A stretch of DNA of 64,000 bases from Collimonas sp. OK607 (GCF_900111995.1 NZ_FOKF01000021.1:29299-93298), one strand, 5' to 3'. Positions 46,176 through 55,364 are shown, numbered from the stretch's first letter. The notes: generated from the sequence alone by a model not told the origin. A program made the numbers and translations.

Positions 46176-46189
46176 TTGATGTGAATCAA
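46176..46189 (-). promoter_or_regulatory. FNR-type site for ccoNOQP
   Basis: TTGATGTGAATCAA is an exact match, identical to the site at 19782. On the minus strand a weak TTAACC-like -10 (complement of 46149-46154) is 31 bp away. The placement fits a class II promoter for ccoN and is conserved in other proteobacteria, where cbb3 operons are FNR/Anr targets. Confidence 0.88.
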
Positions 46190-46210
46190 ACGGCGTGCAA
46201 TTGATGAAAA

Positions 46211-46411
46211 TTAATTCGAGGGTTCGTTGTCCAGTCTTGACTCGACTACGATTTTCTCCGGCGGCCTGGCACTGTCGTCGTCCAGCAGGATTCTCATCGC
46301 GGGACCGACCATATCGTCGAACTGACCACTGTCGGAAGCACGGACGAATACCCATATCGCCAGGAACACCAGCACGGTGCTGATAGGGATGAGCAGATAA
46401 AGCGCTTCCAT
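46211..46411 (-). CDS. ccoS: cbb3 assembly protein CcoS
   Basis: Protein of 66 residues with one N-terminal membrane helix (LYLLIPISTVLVFLAIWVFV) and a polar tail with SGQFDDMVGPAMRILLDDD, the CcoS signature. CcoS is required for cofactor insertion into cbb3 oxidase. The ATG at 46411 (MEALYLLIP) was chosen. The upstream part of the open frame lies inside ccoI. It is 10 bp after ccoI. Confidence 0.93.
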   Translation of the reverse strand: MEALYLLIPISTVLVFLAIWVFVRASDSGQFDDMVGPAMRILLDDDSARPPEKIVVESRLDNEPSN

Positions 46412-46421
46412 ATCTATCCTC

Positions 46422-48971
46422 CTATAGCTTGTTACGCAAGCGCAACGCATTGATTACCACCAGAGCGGAGCTGAACGACATGCCCACCGCCGATAGCCAG
46501 GGATTGAGCAAACCCAGCGCCGCTGCCGGAATCGCCAGCAAATTGTAGATCGATGCCCACGCCAGGTTTTGCCGGATCACGTGCATGGTCTTATTGCCGA
46601 GCCTCGCGGTATCGGCCAACGCCGACAAGCGATCAGACATCAGTACCGTATCTGCATGGATCCGAGCCAGCGGCGCGCCCGTCCCCATCGCAAAGGAAAC
46701 ATCGGCGACACCTAATACGGCAGCGTCGTTTACCCCGTCGCCTATCATGGCGACGGTTTCGCCGCGGCGCTGCAAGGCTTGTACGAACGCCAGTTTCTGT
46801 GCCGGCAGGTGCTCACCGTAAGCGCCATCCATTTCCAGTTCACGCGCCACGTGCTGCGCCACCTGCCGGTCATCGCCGCTAAGCAATATCACTTTCTTGC
46901 CTCGGCTCTGGAAATAGGCCAAGGTCTGGCGGGCATCTTCTCGTACCTCATCGGCCAGATCGAAACGTGCCAGCCAGCTACCCGCCTTACCCAGGAAAAC
47001 TGGCGTCATCGTTATTTCCTCCGGCGCCGCGGCCGGGATCAAGACACCGGCCAGCTCCGCCACGAACGATGCCGAACCGAGCCGATAGAGAATGCCGTCG
47101 AACTCCGCTTCCACGCCTTTTCCTGCTACCTGGCTTACTGTCTCGGTGCGCAGTTCCGGCGTCTGAGTCGGCCTGCCGCAGGCTGCATCGGCGATTGCCC
47201 TTCCCAAAGGATGAGCGCTGGATATTTCCATCGCAGCTGCTATCTGCAGATACCGTTCGCTCGTACCGGCGCCATACGCTGTAATCTGTTGCAGCACAGG
47301 TTTACCTTTGGTGAGCGTGCCGGTTTTATCGAAAATGATATAAGTCGCCCGATGCAGGGTTTCCAATACGTGCGGTTGCACGATCAATACGCCGTTGCGC
47401 ACCAGCCGGTCGGTGGCGGCAGCCAGCGCCGACGGCGTCGCCAGCGACAAGGCACAGGGACAGGACACCACCAGCACGGCGATCGCAATCGGCCAGGCGC
47501 GTGACGGATCCAGCCATTGCCAGGTACAAAACGCCAACAGCGCGCATAACAGCAAAGCTGCCACAAACCAGCCGGCGACCTGGTCGGCCCATTGCGCGAT
47601 GCGTGGTTTGTTCTGAGTTGCTTGCTCCGCCAGCTTGAGCAGAGCTGACAAGGTACTTTCGCGCACTACCCGGCTTACCCGCAATACCATGGCCTGCCCG
47701 CAGTTCACGGCGCCGCCCGGCAAAGTATCTCCAGTCGCGCACGACACGGCCTTGCTCTCTCCGGTCAGCAAGGAAACGTCAATGCTGTTGCGGCCACTCA
47801 GCAAAACACCATCGGCCGCAATCACCTCACCTGGCTTGACCAGGATCAGGTCACCCTTGACCAATCTTGTTGCAACAACGACTTCACCATCCATCGCGCG
47901 CGGGTAATCACGCAAACGCGTAGCGGCATCGGGCAGAGCGTGTTGCAGGCGCTCCAGCGTCGACGCCGCCTTGCGCCGCGCCGTCAGCTCCAGATAGCGG
48001 CTGCACAGCAGCAGGAAGACGAACATTGTGACGGTATCGAAATAGACTTCGCCAGAGCCGCGCACGGTGGCCACAGCGCTGCCGGCAAACGCAGCTACAA
48101 TGCCAATGGCTACCGGCAAGTCCATGCCGAAGCGGCGTAACTTCATGCCGCTCCAGGCACCACGCAGGAACGGCAATGCCGAGTAACACAACACCGGCAA
48201 GGTCAGCAGCAGGCTAGCCCACCGCATCAACTGGAGCTGGGCATGGTCGATGCTGCCGGCGGCGGCGAAATAGGCCGGAGCCGCGTACATCATGACCTGC
48301 ATCATGCACAAGCCGGCGATGAACGTTTGACGGAACAAGCGCTTCCCGGATTTGCGCAACTGCTCGCCCTGCCGGACCGCATCGAACGGGTAGGCGCTGT
48401 AGCCGATTTCGCGCAGCGCCAGCAGGATATCGCTGGGCTTGCATTGCGTCTTGTCCCAGCGTACATGCAAGCGCTCGCTCGCCACATTCAGGTTGGCCAG
48501 CCGCAGTCCCGGCAGGCGCGCCAACCGTTGTTCGATCAGCCAGACACAGGCGGCGCAGCGAATGCCTTCTAGCGCAAAAGTCGCTTCTAACAGATCACCA
48601 GCCGGCCCGGCAGAATTGTCAGGCACAGCGGCGAATTGCGCGCGGCCGTCTTCATCATCGTACAGTTGCAGTTCAGGCGGGACCAGTCCATCACCGTCGA
48701 TGCGATTGGAAAAGGCCGTACGCGAGGTGTAGTAGTCGGCATAACCACTATCGACGATGGTTTGTGCAACCGCTGCGCAACCCGGACAACACATCGCGTG
48801 CAACACCTGTCCGATCCTGACTGACCAGCACGATCCTGTCGCGGCGGGCGGCAGCGGCAGGCCGCAATGAAAACAGTCGCTAGAGGCGAGCTCGGAGGCT
48901 ACATCCGGTGACAGCGCTGCAGGGTCGATCAGGACGGCACTCAATGCGTTGCTCCCGCCGGACTGATGCAA
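46422..48971 (-). CDS. ccoI: Copper-translocating P-type ATPase CcoI
   Basis: P1B-type ATPase of 849 residues that supplies copper to cbb3 oxidase. The cysteine-rich N-terminus (CFHCGLPLPP, CCPGCAAV) and an HMA domain with RCAACVWLIE precede eight helices. The transmembrane copper site is SCPCALSLATP. The phosphorylation motif is DKTGTLTKG and the hinge motif is MIGDGVNDAAVLG. The start overlaps the upstream transporter-like gene by 31 nt. It precedes ccoS in the order seen in many proteobacteria. Confidence 0.95.
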   Translation of the reverse strand: MHQSGGSNALSAVLIDPAALSPDVASELASSDCFHCGLPLPPAATGSCWSVRIGQVLHAMCCPGCAAVAQTIVDSGYADYYTSRTAFSNRIDGDGLVPPELQLYDDEDGRAQFAAVPDNSAGPAGDLLEATFALEGIRCAACVWLIEQRLARLPGLRLANLNVASERLHVRWDKTQCKPSDILLALREIGYSAYPFDAVRQGEQLRKSGKRLFRQTFIAGLCMMQVMMYAAPAYFAAAGSIDHAQLQLMRWASLLLTLPVLCYSALPFLRGAWSGMKLRRFGMDLPVAIGIVAAFAGSAVATVRGSGEVYFDTVTMFVFLLLCSRYLELTARRKAASTLERLQHALPDAATRLRDYPRAMDGEVVVATRLVKGDLILVKPGEVIAADGVLLSGRNSIDVSLLTGESKAVSCATGDTLPGGAVNCGQAMVLRVSRVVRESTLSALLKLAEQATQNKPRIAQWADQVAGWFVAALLLCALLAFCTWQWLDPSRAWPIAIAVLVVSCPCALSLATPSALAAATDRLVRNGVLIVQPHVLETLHRATYIIFDKTGTLTKGKPVLQQITAYGAGTSERYLQIAAAMEISSAHPLGRAIADAACGRPTQTPELRTETVSQVAGKGVEAEFDGILYRLGSASFVAELAGVLIPAAAPEEITMTPVFLGKAGSWLARFDLADEVREDARQTLAYFQSRGKKVILLSGDDRQVAQHVARELEMDGAYGEHLPAQKLAFVQALQRRGETVAMIGDGVNDAAVLGVADVSFAMGTGAPLARIHADTVLMSDRLSALADTARLGNKTMHVIRQNLAWASIYNLLAIPAAALGLLNPWLSAVGMSFSSALVVINALRLRNKL

Positions 48972-49732
48972 ATTGCATCAAGCCAGCTTAACGGCAATCC
49001 GTTAGCCACTCGCAAGATGCCCATCAACCCGAACAGCAACACGATTACACCGCCGGTGATACGCACCCGACGATCCAGCAACCAGCCTTTCAAGCGCATT
49101 CCCAGCACGCCGAGCGTCAATAGCATAGGCAAGGTTCCCAACCCGAACACCAGCATCACCTTGGCGCCAGATACGGCGTCGCCACTCAGCATTGCTGTCA
49201 GCAGTACGCTGTAGACCATGCCGCATGGCAGCCAGCCCCATACTGCGCCCAGCATCAACGCCTTGGCCGGGCTGTCCATGGGCAGCAAAAATTTGACGGC
49301 GGGCTGCACACGCCGCCAGACGATCTGCCCCAAAGCTTCCAGCCTCCTTAAGCCGCGCCAGGCGTCCATTAGATGCAGCCCAAGCGCTATCAATATCAGG
49401 TTGGCCAGCCAGTACGCGCCTATCTGCAGCGATGACAGCGACGTCAGGGCGCGCACACTCTGTGCCATGCCGCCCGCTATTGTCCCGGCCAAGGCATAGC
49501 TGAACAACCTGCCGCTGTTGTAGGCAAGCACACGCGACAGATACATGAAATGGTTTTGATCGGATGGCCACGGCATTTTTCCGACGGTCACCAGCCGCAA
49601 CGGGATGATGCGAGCCGAGGGCGTTGCCGAGGGCGCTGCCGCCATCGACAAGGCACTGACGATTCCGCCACACATGCCAACACAGTGGATGCTGCCAAAT
49701 AATCCTATCAAGAAGATCGGTATCAGGTTCAT
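48941..49732 (-). CDS. UreH/DsbD-like (sulfite exporter TauE/SafE annotated) membrane protein
   Basis: Membrane protein of 263 residues with about six helices. The N-terminal motif FGSIHCVGMCGGIVSALS contains two cysteines in the first helix, a feature of the UreH/DsbD-type family found in cco clusters. A role in copper handling for oxidase assembly is inferred from position. The ATG at 49732 (MNLIPIFLIGLFG) was chosen, as the extension to 49870 overlaps hemN. It overlaps ccoI by 31 nt and follows hemN by 26 bp. Confidence 0.85.
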   Translation of the reverse strand: MNLIPIFLIGLFGSIHCVGMCGGIVSALSMAAAPSATPSARIIPLRLVTVGKMPWPSDQNHFMYLSRVLAYNSGRLFSYALAGTIAGGMAQSVRALTSLSSLQIGAYWLANLILIALGLHLMDAWRGLRRLEALGQIVWRRVQPAVKFLLPMDSPAKALMLGAVWGWLPCGMVYSVLLTAMLSGDAVSGAKVMLVFGLGTLPMLLTLGVLGMRLKGWLLDRRVRITGGVIVLLFGLMGILRVANGLPLSWLDAICISPAGATH

Positions 49733-49758
49733 GCGTACCTCATGCTCATGGCACCTGC

Positions 49759-51177
49759 TTAAATGGTTTTCGAATAACGCAACGGACTTCTGCCCAAAGC
49801 CAGATAGCGATCGAACACCATGCAAATATTGCGGATCAGCAAACGCCCTTTCATGGTAACGGTGATCCATTCGTCATCCAGCTTGAGCAAGCCGTCTGCC
49901 GCCAGCAACTTCAATTGCGCCAACTCAGCTGCAAAATAATCGTTGAATTTGATCGGATGGGCGATCTCGATCGATGCCGGCGATAATTCGAAATCGCACA
50001 TCAGGCGCTGAATGATCAGGCGTCGCAGCAAATCATCCGTGCTCAGCTTGACACCGCGCGCAATTGGCAATGTTCCCTGGTCGAGACGCTGATAATAGGC
50101 ATCCAGCGTTTTCTCGTTCTGGCTGTAGCTGGCGCCGACGGCACTGATTGCGGACACGCCGCATGACACCAGATCGGCCTCGGCATGGGTTGAATAACCC
50201 TGGAAATTGCGATGCAAGCGCCCTTGCCGCTGGGCGATCGCCAGATCGTCGTCGGGCTTGGCGAAATGGTCCATGCCGATGTACACGTAACCGGCGTCGG
50301 TCAGCCGCTTGATACACAGGAACAACATGTCGATCTTGGCTTCCGGCGTCGGCAAATCGGCATCGGCGATGCGGCGTTGCGGCTTGAACAGGTGCGGCAT
50401 GTGGGCATAGCTGTAGATGGCAATCCGATCCGGTGCCGCTGCGATCACCTTTTTCAGCGTTTGCGCCATCGATATCACGTTCTGCTTCGGCAAGCCGTAA
50501 ATCAAGTCTATGCTGACTGAGCGAAAGCCCGCATAACGCGCGGCATCAATGATCCTGAGCGTGTCTTCCTCGGGCTGGATCCTGTTAACGGCTTTCTGTA
50601 CCGCAGGATCAAAATCCTGCACGCCGAGGCTAAGGCGATTAAATCCCTGGCGCCGCAAGGTGACGATACGTTTCGGCGTCACCGTGCGCGGATCGACCTC
50701 TATCGAATATTCGCCCTGCCCGTCCGGCGCAAACTGAAAACTCCCGTGCAGATGCTCCAGCAGATCCGTCATCTGCACATCCGTTAGAAAGGTCGGCGTA
50801 CCGCCGCCGAAATGTAGTTGTTCGACCTGGTTCATGCCTTGAAACAAGGCAGACTGCATCGAAATCTCGCGCTTCAGGTACGTCAGGTAAAGCGCTGCCT
50901 TGCCGAGATTCCTGGTGACCACTTTATTACAGGCGCAGTAGTAGCAAATCGTGTCGCAAAACGGGATGTGCACGTACAACGACAAGGCATGGCGCGCACC
51001 CATGTCGCGCCGGTTGGCAACCGCTTGCAAATAATCTGCGGAAGTGAAATCTTCTGAAAACCTGTCTGCCGTCGGATAAGACGTATAGCGTGGGCCAAGT
51101 TGATTCAGCTTGCGCAGCAAGGAAACGTCATAACTAACCGCGTCAACTGGGGGGGACGATTCTCTCGAATTTAACAT
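49759..51177 (-). CDS. hemN: Oxygen-independent coproporphyrinogen III oxidase (HemN)
   Basis: Radical SAM enzyme of 472 residues that converts coproporphyrinogen III to protoporphyrinogen IX without oxygen. The cluster motif is CDTICYYCACN (C-x3-C-x2-C). The family features LGPRYTSYPTADRF and LHFGGGTPTFL follow. GGAG lies 7 nt before the ATG at 51177. An upstream ATG at 51225 has none. An FNR-type site at 51265 heads the gene. It supplies haem to the cbb3 oxidase at low oxygen. Confidence 0.95.
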   Translation of the reverse strand: MLNSRESSPPVDAVSYDVSLLRKLNQLGPRYTSYPTADRFSEDFTSADYLQAVANRRDMGARHALSLYVHIPFCDTICYYCACNKVVTRNLGKAALYLTYLKREISMQSALFQGMNQVEQLHFGGGTPTFLTDVQMTDLLEHLHGSFQFAPDGQGEYSIEVDPRTVTPKRIVTLRRQGFNRLSLGVQDFDPAVQKAVNRIQPEEDTLRIIDAARYAGFRSVSIDLIYGLPKQNVISMAQTLKKVIAAAPDRIAIYSYAHMPHLFKPQRRIADADLPTPEAKIDMLFLCIKRLTDAGYVYIGMDHFAKPDDDLAIAQRQGRLHRNFQGYSTHAEADLVSCGVSAISAVGASYSQNEKTLDAYYQRLDQGTLPIARGVKLSTDDLLRRLIIQRLMCDFELSPASIEIAHPIKFNDYFAAELAQLKLLAADGLLKLDDEWITVTMKGRLLIRNICMVFDRYLALGRSPLRYSKTI

Positions 51178-51264
51178 GTGCAAGCTCCGGAAATTGAATG
51201 CATCAATACGTGGGATTGATGACATCTACCGGCTGCAGCATATCTTGCACAGATGGCAATCGCT

Positions 51265-51278
51265 TTGACATAGATCAA
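51265..51278 (-). promoter_or_regulatory. FNR-type site for hemN
   Basis: TTGACATAGATCAA matches at nine of ten positions. On the minus strand TATGCT (complement of 51237-51242) is 32 bp away, class II spacing. hemN is a classic FNR/Anr target. The site abuts the A-tract of the adjoining terminator. Confidence 0.82.
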
Positions 51279-51281
51279 AAA

Positions 51282-51311
51282 AAACGGCCACAGACTGATC
51301 TGTGGCCGTTT
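51282..51311 (-). terminator. Terminator after the M50 protease gene
   Basis: AAACGGCCACAGA (51282-51294) and TCTGTGGCCGTTT (51299-51311) form a perfect 13-bp stem with a 4-nt loop. On the minus strand it is followed by a run of T (from the A-tract at 51277-51284). It insulates the hemN promoter from the upstream gene. Confidence 0.9.
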
Positions 51312-51357
51312 GATTTCTGCTGTTTTCCGGCAAGTCGCATATGCAGAAAATAATCGG

Positions 51358-52092
51358 CTAAAGAAAGCCAAAGCCGCTGTGAACCGGCGCCAGCATATCG
51401 TGTACACCATGCGTCATCAGCACCAGAAAGATCAGCAAGGCAAGATAATAAAATGCGTAGGTCACCTTCACAGACGGCTCGATGCCGTAATAACGCTGAT
51501 TCTCCGGAGTGGAAGGGTCGTATTGCCAGGCGCGTTTCAACTGCGGCAACGCGAGAATGACCATCACGATCAGCAGCGGAGTCGGGCGATAAACGAATAA
51601 TGCGATCATCACGGGAACGCCGGCGAACCATATCCGTGGGGACAGCACTGCCGTGATGCGCCCGCCGTCAAAAGGCGACATCGGAATCATGTTGAACAAG
51701 TTCAGAAAAAAGCCAGCGTATGACAGCGCCAGCAGCAACTCGCTGTTGTACCAGCGTGACGCAAAATAACAAGCCAGCGCACCGACCGTACCGACAAACG
51801 GACCGGCAAGGCCGACATAGGCCTCGGTTTCAGCATCATGCGGTATCTCTTTCAACTGGATCCAGGCGCCGACGAATGGAATGAACGTCGGCGCGCCGAC
51901 AGCCAGGCCGCGCCGCTGTGCTGCGAGGTAGTGACCTGCTTCGTGCACGAACAGCAACAGCACAAAGCCTGCGGCAAAACGCCAGCCGTAGAACATCGCG
52001 TAGACCGCGATAGACAGCAGCATGGTGCCGGAAGTAGTCAGGATCTTACCGAGCTTCAGGCCTCCCAACAGCAGGATCAGCAATTTAACCAT
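51358..52092 (-). CDS. Site-2 protease family (M50) membrane protease
   Basis: Integral membrane zinc peptidase of 244 residues. The catalytic HEAGH lies in helix 2 (LLLFVHEAGHYLAAQRRGL, around 50), and the second metal motif is NMIPMSPFDGGRI (around 139). Six hydrophobic segments are present. No PDZ domain is seen. It may cleave membrane proteins or anti-sigma factors, but no partner is apparent. The gene lies 11 bp after the DUF2167 gene and is probably in its operon. Confidence 0.85.
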   Translation of the reverse strand: MVKLLILLLGGLKLGKILTTSGTMLLSIAVYAMFYGWRFAAGFVLLLFVHEAGHYLAAQRRGLAVGAPTFIPFVGAWIQLKEIPHDAETEAYVGLAGPFVGTVGALACYFASRWYNSELLLALSYAGFFLNLFNMIPMSPFDGGRITAVLSPRIWFAGVPVMIALFVYRPTPLLIVMVILALPQLKRAWQYDPSTPENQRYYGIEPSVKVTYAFYYLALLIFLVLMTHGVHDMLAPVHSGFGFL

Positions 52093-52103
52093 GGCGCCGG
52101 TCG

Positions 52104-53132
52104 CTAGACGCGGTTTACGGTATCGCTGGCTTCGGCCGCATGGTCGCCAGCCTTAGGATCGGGTGCAGACTGCGTCAGCTGTCGCGGTTCAAACGGCGAT
52201 GCTTCCGGCTGGTCTGGATTGGATGTCGATGCCGGTGTCGCTGGTTTCGGTGTGCGCTTGAAGAATCGCTTGATGGCAGCACCGAAGGCAAGCACCGCCA
52301 GCAAGCCGATTTTGAAAAACTTCGCCGCGAACGCAGCGATGACGGCAAGCATGCCAATTTTCTTGGCAGCGACGCCGACCACCAAGGCAGCCAGGCCATA
52401 TTCTGCAACATGATCGGTTGAGGCGGTGAAATCTGCGTAGCGCTTACCGTTGTGATAATCGATGGCGGCGAGCAGATTGTTTGCAATCGGCTTTTCAACA
52501 GCGAGAGACGACAGGTCCGTCACCATTGTTAAAGTAAGATAGCCATCGCGGCCCAAGGCAAGGGTGCGATAGTTGACGCCAGTCTGAGCGCTATTGGCGA
52601 CTTCGCCTTTATCGCGCACGATCAACGACCAGACCAGACGATGGGTTGCGGCATCGTAGGCGGGAGCTTCCGCCCAGCCACCGACCTCGACCTCCGGAAT
52701 GCCTCGCTCCTTGCGACTTGCGTTCGCTTGCTCAGTGCCATCGCGCAAACTCTTCAACATGTCGTCAGCTTTCCAGTCGCGTGCATCGTCGTCGCGTACA
52801 TAGCCGTCTTTTTTGAACTCGACGGTGACAAACCAGTTCCCGTTTTGGGTCGTCGGAACGATTACGCCAATCAGTGACTTGTCATCGATAACGTTACCGA
52901 CGGCACGCAGGTAGCGTGCAGCGGCTGCAGCCGGGACAAAGCCATAGTCTTGAGGCAGAGAAAAAGTAGCCTGGTCGTTGAATTCAATCTTGCCTGGTCC
53001 CTGTACCAGGACTTTATTTGCCTCGGCAGCGGCGGCCTTGATTTCTATCTTGGTTTCCGCGGTCTGGGCTACACAGGCGGTCGCAACGAAGGTTATGGTA
53101 AGCGCGAACAGAAATTTTCTCAGGATTTTCAT
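52104..53132 (-). CDS. DUF2167 membrane protein
   Basis: Protein of 342 residues with an N-terminal signal (FLFALTITFVATACVA), a long extracytoplasmic domain (about 25-240) and one or two hydrophobic segments near 250-285, then a Pro-rich tail. The segment ATFSLPQDYGFVPAAAAARYL and VGGWAEAPAYDAATHRLVWSL are family hallmarks. The function of DUF2167 is not known. It lies upstream of the M50 protease gene, a pairing that suggests a functional link. Confidence 0.82.
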   Translation of the reverse strand: MKILRKFLFALTITFVATACVAQTAETKIEIKAAAAEANKVLVQGPGKIEFNDQATFSLPQDYGFVPAAAAARYLRAVGNVIDDKSLIGVIVPTTQNGNWFVTVEFKKDGYVRDDDARDWKADDMLKSLRDGTEQANASRKERGIPEVEVGGWAEAPAYDAATHRLVWSLIVRDKGEVANSAQTGVNYRTLALGRDGYLTLTMVTDLSSLAVEKPIANNLLAAIDYHNGKRYADFTASTDHVAEYGLAALVVGVAAKKIGMLAVIAAFAAKFFKIGLLAVLAFGAAIKRFFKRTPKPATPASTSNPDQPEASPFEPRQLTQSAPDPKAGDHAAEASDTVNRV

Positions 53133-53376
53133 GGCGTGATCGGCATTGTGGGTTTAGGGTATTTTTGTGGATTACCGGTGAACGCATGATCAGATACGTT
53201 GGTTTTTCCACAAAATTGTAGCCACTTTAATACCATGAAACGGATATTTATTGCTGTATTGCACTAAAAATAATGAATTATTTTATTATTTTGATCAATT
53301 CGGACACGGCTCCAACGCGTTTCGCATACCGGTTTCGATTCAATTATCAGCAGTTTCCCACGCCACCCACAAAGAA
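53133..53376. other. Gene-free stretch upstream of DUF2167
   Basis: The gap between DUF2167 and gntP (306 bp in all) is A+T-richer than its surroundings. Apart from the gntP terminator at 53377-53411 I see no convincing gene, RNA or repeat. It must hold the promoter of the DUF2167-M50 operon. Confidence 0.6.
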
Positions 53377-53411
53377 AAACGGCTTGCAGAATCGAATTCT
53401 GCAAGCCGTTT
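53377..53411 (-). terminator. Strong terminator after gntP
   Basis: A stem of 15-16 bp (AAACGGCTTGCAGAA at 53377-53391 with TTCTGCAAGCCGTTT at 53397-53411) and a tiny loop are followed on the minus strand by TTTTTCTTT. It ends the rpiR-deacylase-ridA-gntP transcript. Confidence 0.93.
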
Positions 53412-53438
53412 CAAGACAGTGCTACAAATGTAGATCAA

Positions 53439-54794
53439 TCAGATCACGGTAGACAAACCCAACGTCAACAACAACGCCACCACCGAAATAATGGTTTCAG
53501 CGACAGTCCAGGTCTTGAAGGTTTCCGTCACGGTCATGTTGAAGTACTCCTTGACCAGCCAGAAACCACCGTCGTTGACGTGCGACAGGATCAGCGAACC
53601 GGCGCCGGTTGCCAGCACCATCAGTTCCGGCCGGACAGTTACGCCGGCGGCAGTGACGATCGGTGCGACGATACCGCAAGCAGTGGTCATCGCGACCGTA
53701 GCCGAACCGGTGGCAACCCGAATCAGCGCAGCAACGAACCAGCCCAGCAGCAACGGCGACAAATGCGCGTTGTTAGCGAGTTCGACGATTGCCTTGGAAA
53801 CACCGCCGTCGATCAGGATCCGGCCGAAACCGGCGCCAGCGCCAACGATCAACGTGATCCCGGCGATAGGCGCCAGACATTCTGTCGTGAATTTGAGAAT
53901 GGCTTCACGATTAAAACCGCGTGCCTTGCCGAAGGTGTAGAAACTGACCAGGGTAGCGATCAGCAGCGCGATCACCGAATTGCCAATCAGGCGCAGGAAA
54001 TCGTTGGCGAAGGTTTTTGGCGTGAAGAACACATCGGCCCAACTACCAATTAACATCAACGCCACCGGCAGCAAGATGGTAGCAATCGTGATGCCGAAAC
54101 CAGGCAAGTCACGGCCTTTGTCTTCTTCGACAAATTGCGAGATCAATGGGTTATCAGGATTAGGCGTAACGTAGCGGCTGATCAGTTTGGCAAACAGCGG
54201 ACCGGCAATGATCGCAGTAGGAATACCGACGATCAGCGCGTACATGATGGTGCGGCCGATATCTGCGTTGTAGGCAGTCACGGCGAACAGCGCTGCCGGA
54301 TGCGGTGGAATCAAGCCGTGCACGACTGACAGGCCGGCAACCATCGGGATCCCGACCATGATCATCGAGGTCCCGGTACGCTTGGCGACGTTGAATGCGA
54401 TCGGAATCAACAGCACGAAACCGACTTCAAAGAACACCGGCAGGCCGACAATCAATGCCACCACCATCATCGCCCAGTGCACGCGCTTGTGACCGAACAC
54501 ACCGATGAGCGTGTTGGCAACGCGCTCGGCGCCGCCCGATTCCGCCATCATCTTGCCGAACATGGTACCCAGCCCGACCACCAGCGCAATATGTCCCAAA
54601 GCGCCGCCGACACCGGTTTCATAAGATTTGACGATGGCTCCCATCGGCATGCCGACAACCAGACCCAGTATTACCGACACCACGATCAGCACGATGAACG
54701 GATTCATCTTGAACTTGGCGATCAGCACCACCAGTGCGATCACTGCAATCACCGCATAGAGCAGCAACATATTTCCTTGAACCATCTCCATCAA
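53439..54794 (-). CDS. GntP-family gluconate-type permease
   Basis: Inner-membrane H+ symporter of 451 residues with about twelve helices, of the GntP/GntT family that imports gluconate and related sugar acids. Conserved stretches include KFMNPFIVLIVVSVILGLVVGMP, LIPPHPAA and GWFVAALIRVATGSATVAMTTA. It lies 121 bp after ridA. Given the neighbours, a likely substrate is an amino sugar acid such as (N-acetyl)glucosaminate rather than gluconate itself. That is an inference. Confidence 0.92.
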   Translation of the reverse strand: MMEMVQGNMLLLYAVIAVIALVVLIAKFKMNPFIVLIVVSVILGLVVGMPMGAIVKSYETGVGGALGHIALVVGLGTMFGKMMAESGGAERVANTLIGVFGHKRVHWAMMVVALIVGLPVFFEVGFVLLIPIAFNVAKRTGTSMIMVGIPMVAGLSVVHGLIPPHPAALFAVTAYNADIGRTIMYALIVGIPTAIIAGPLFAKLISRYVTPNPDNPLISQFVEEDKGRDLPGFGITIATILLPVALMLIGSWADVFFTPKTFANDFLRLIGNSVIALLIATLVSFYTFGKARGFNREAILKFTTECLAPIAGITLIVGAGAGFGRILIDGGVSKAIVELANNAHLSPLLLGWFVAALIRVATGSATVAMTTACGIVAPIVTAAGVTVRPELMVLATGAGSLILSHVNDGGFWLVKEYFNMTVTETFKTWTVAETIISVVALLLTLGLSTVI

Positions 54795-54915
54795 ATCCTC
54801 CTAAAGTCCGATTTATTTTTTGACACCGCGCCTAGCGCACAAACACATAACGAACGGTGCCATTTTGCAACTATTAGCTGTTAGTTGTCAGTAAATTCCG
54901 CCAACCTGCAGCGAA

Positions 54916-55299
54916 TTATTTTTTATAAGCGATGCAATCCACTTCCACCTTGCAATCGACTACCATGCTCGATTGCACGCAAGCGCGGGCTGGCGGATTG
55001 GCGCCAAAATACTCTTTGAAAACCTTGTTGAACGATTGAAAATCGCGTGTATCGTCAAGCCAGACACCGCAACGTACTACGTGCTCCGGACCGTAGCCGG
55101 CTTCTTTCAGGATCGCCAGCACGTTCTGGATGGTCTTGTGCGATTGCGCGACGATGCCGCCATCGATCACTTCGCCATCCACCATCGCCACTTGGCCGGA
55201 AACGTACAGCCAGCCGTCGGCTTCAACCGCACGCGCGAACGGCAGATGCTGGCCGCCGGTTCCCGAACCACCTTCAACACCGTATCGTTTGATAGTCAT
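54916..55299 (-). CDS. RidA family imine/enamine deaminase
   Basis: Trimeric protein of 127 residues of the YjgF/YER057c/UK114 family. The key arginine is in PPARACVQSSMVV (around 105), and the GQVAMVDGEVIDGG stretch is typical. RidA proteins hydrolyse reactive imines released by PLP-dependent dehydratases. Its position between a deacylase and a permease, opposite a PLP enzyme, fits a role in clearing the enamine or imine formed when an amino sugar acid is deaminated. Confidence 0.92.
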   Translation of the reverse strand: MTIKRYGVEGGSGTGGQHLPFARAVEADGWLYVSGQVAMVDGEVIDGGIVAQSHKTIQNVLAILKEAGYGPEHVVRCGVWLDDTRDFQSFNKVFKEYFGANPPARACVQSSMVVDCKVEVDCIAYKK

Positions 55300-55364
55300 A
55301 GCTACTCCTCAGTAAAAATAAAACTCAATTAAACGCAACAAAACTCAAAAAAAGTTCAGCCAAC

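Noticed and set aside
48964..48979. TGATGCAAATTGCATCA palindrome near the ccoI start as an FNR site
   Set aside because: The half-sites are separated by eight bases rather than four, and the palindrome lies inside the upstream coding region.
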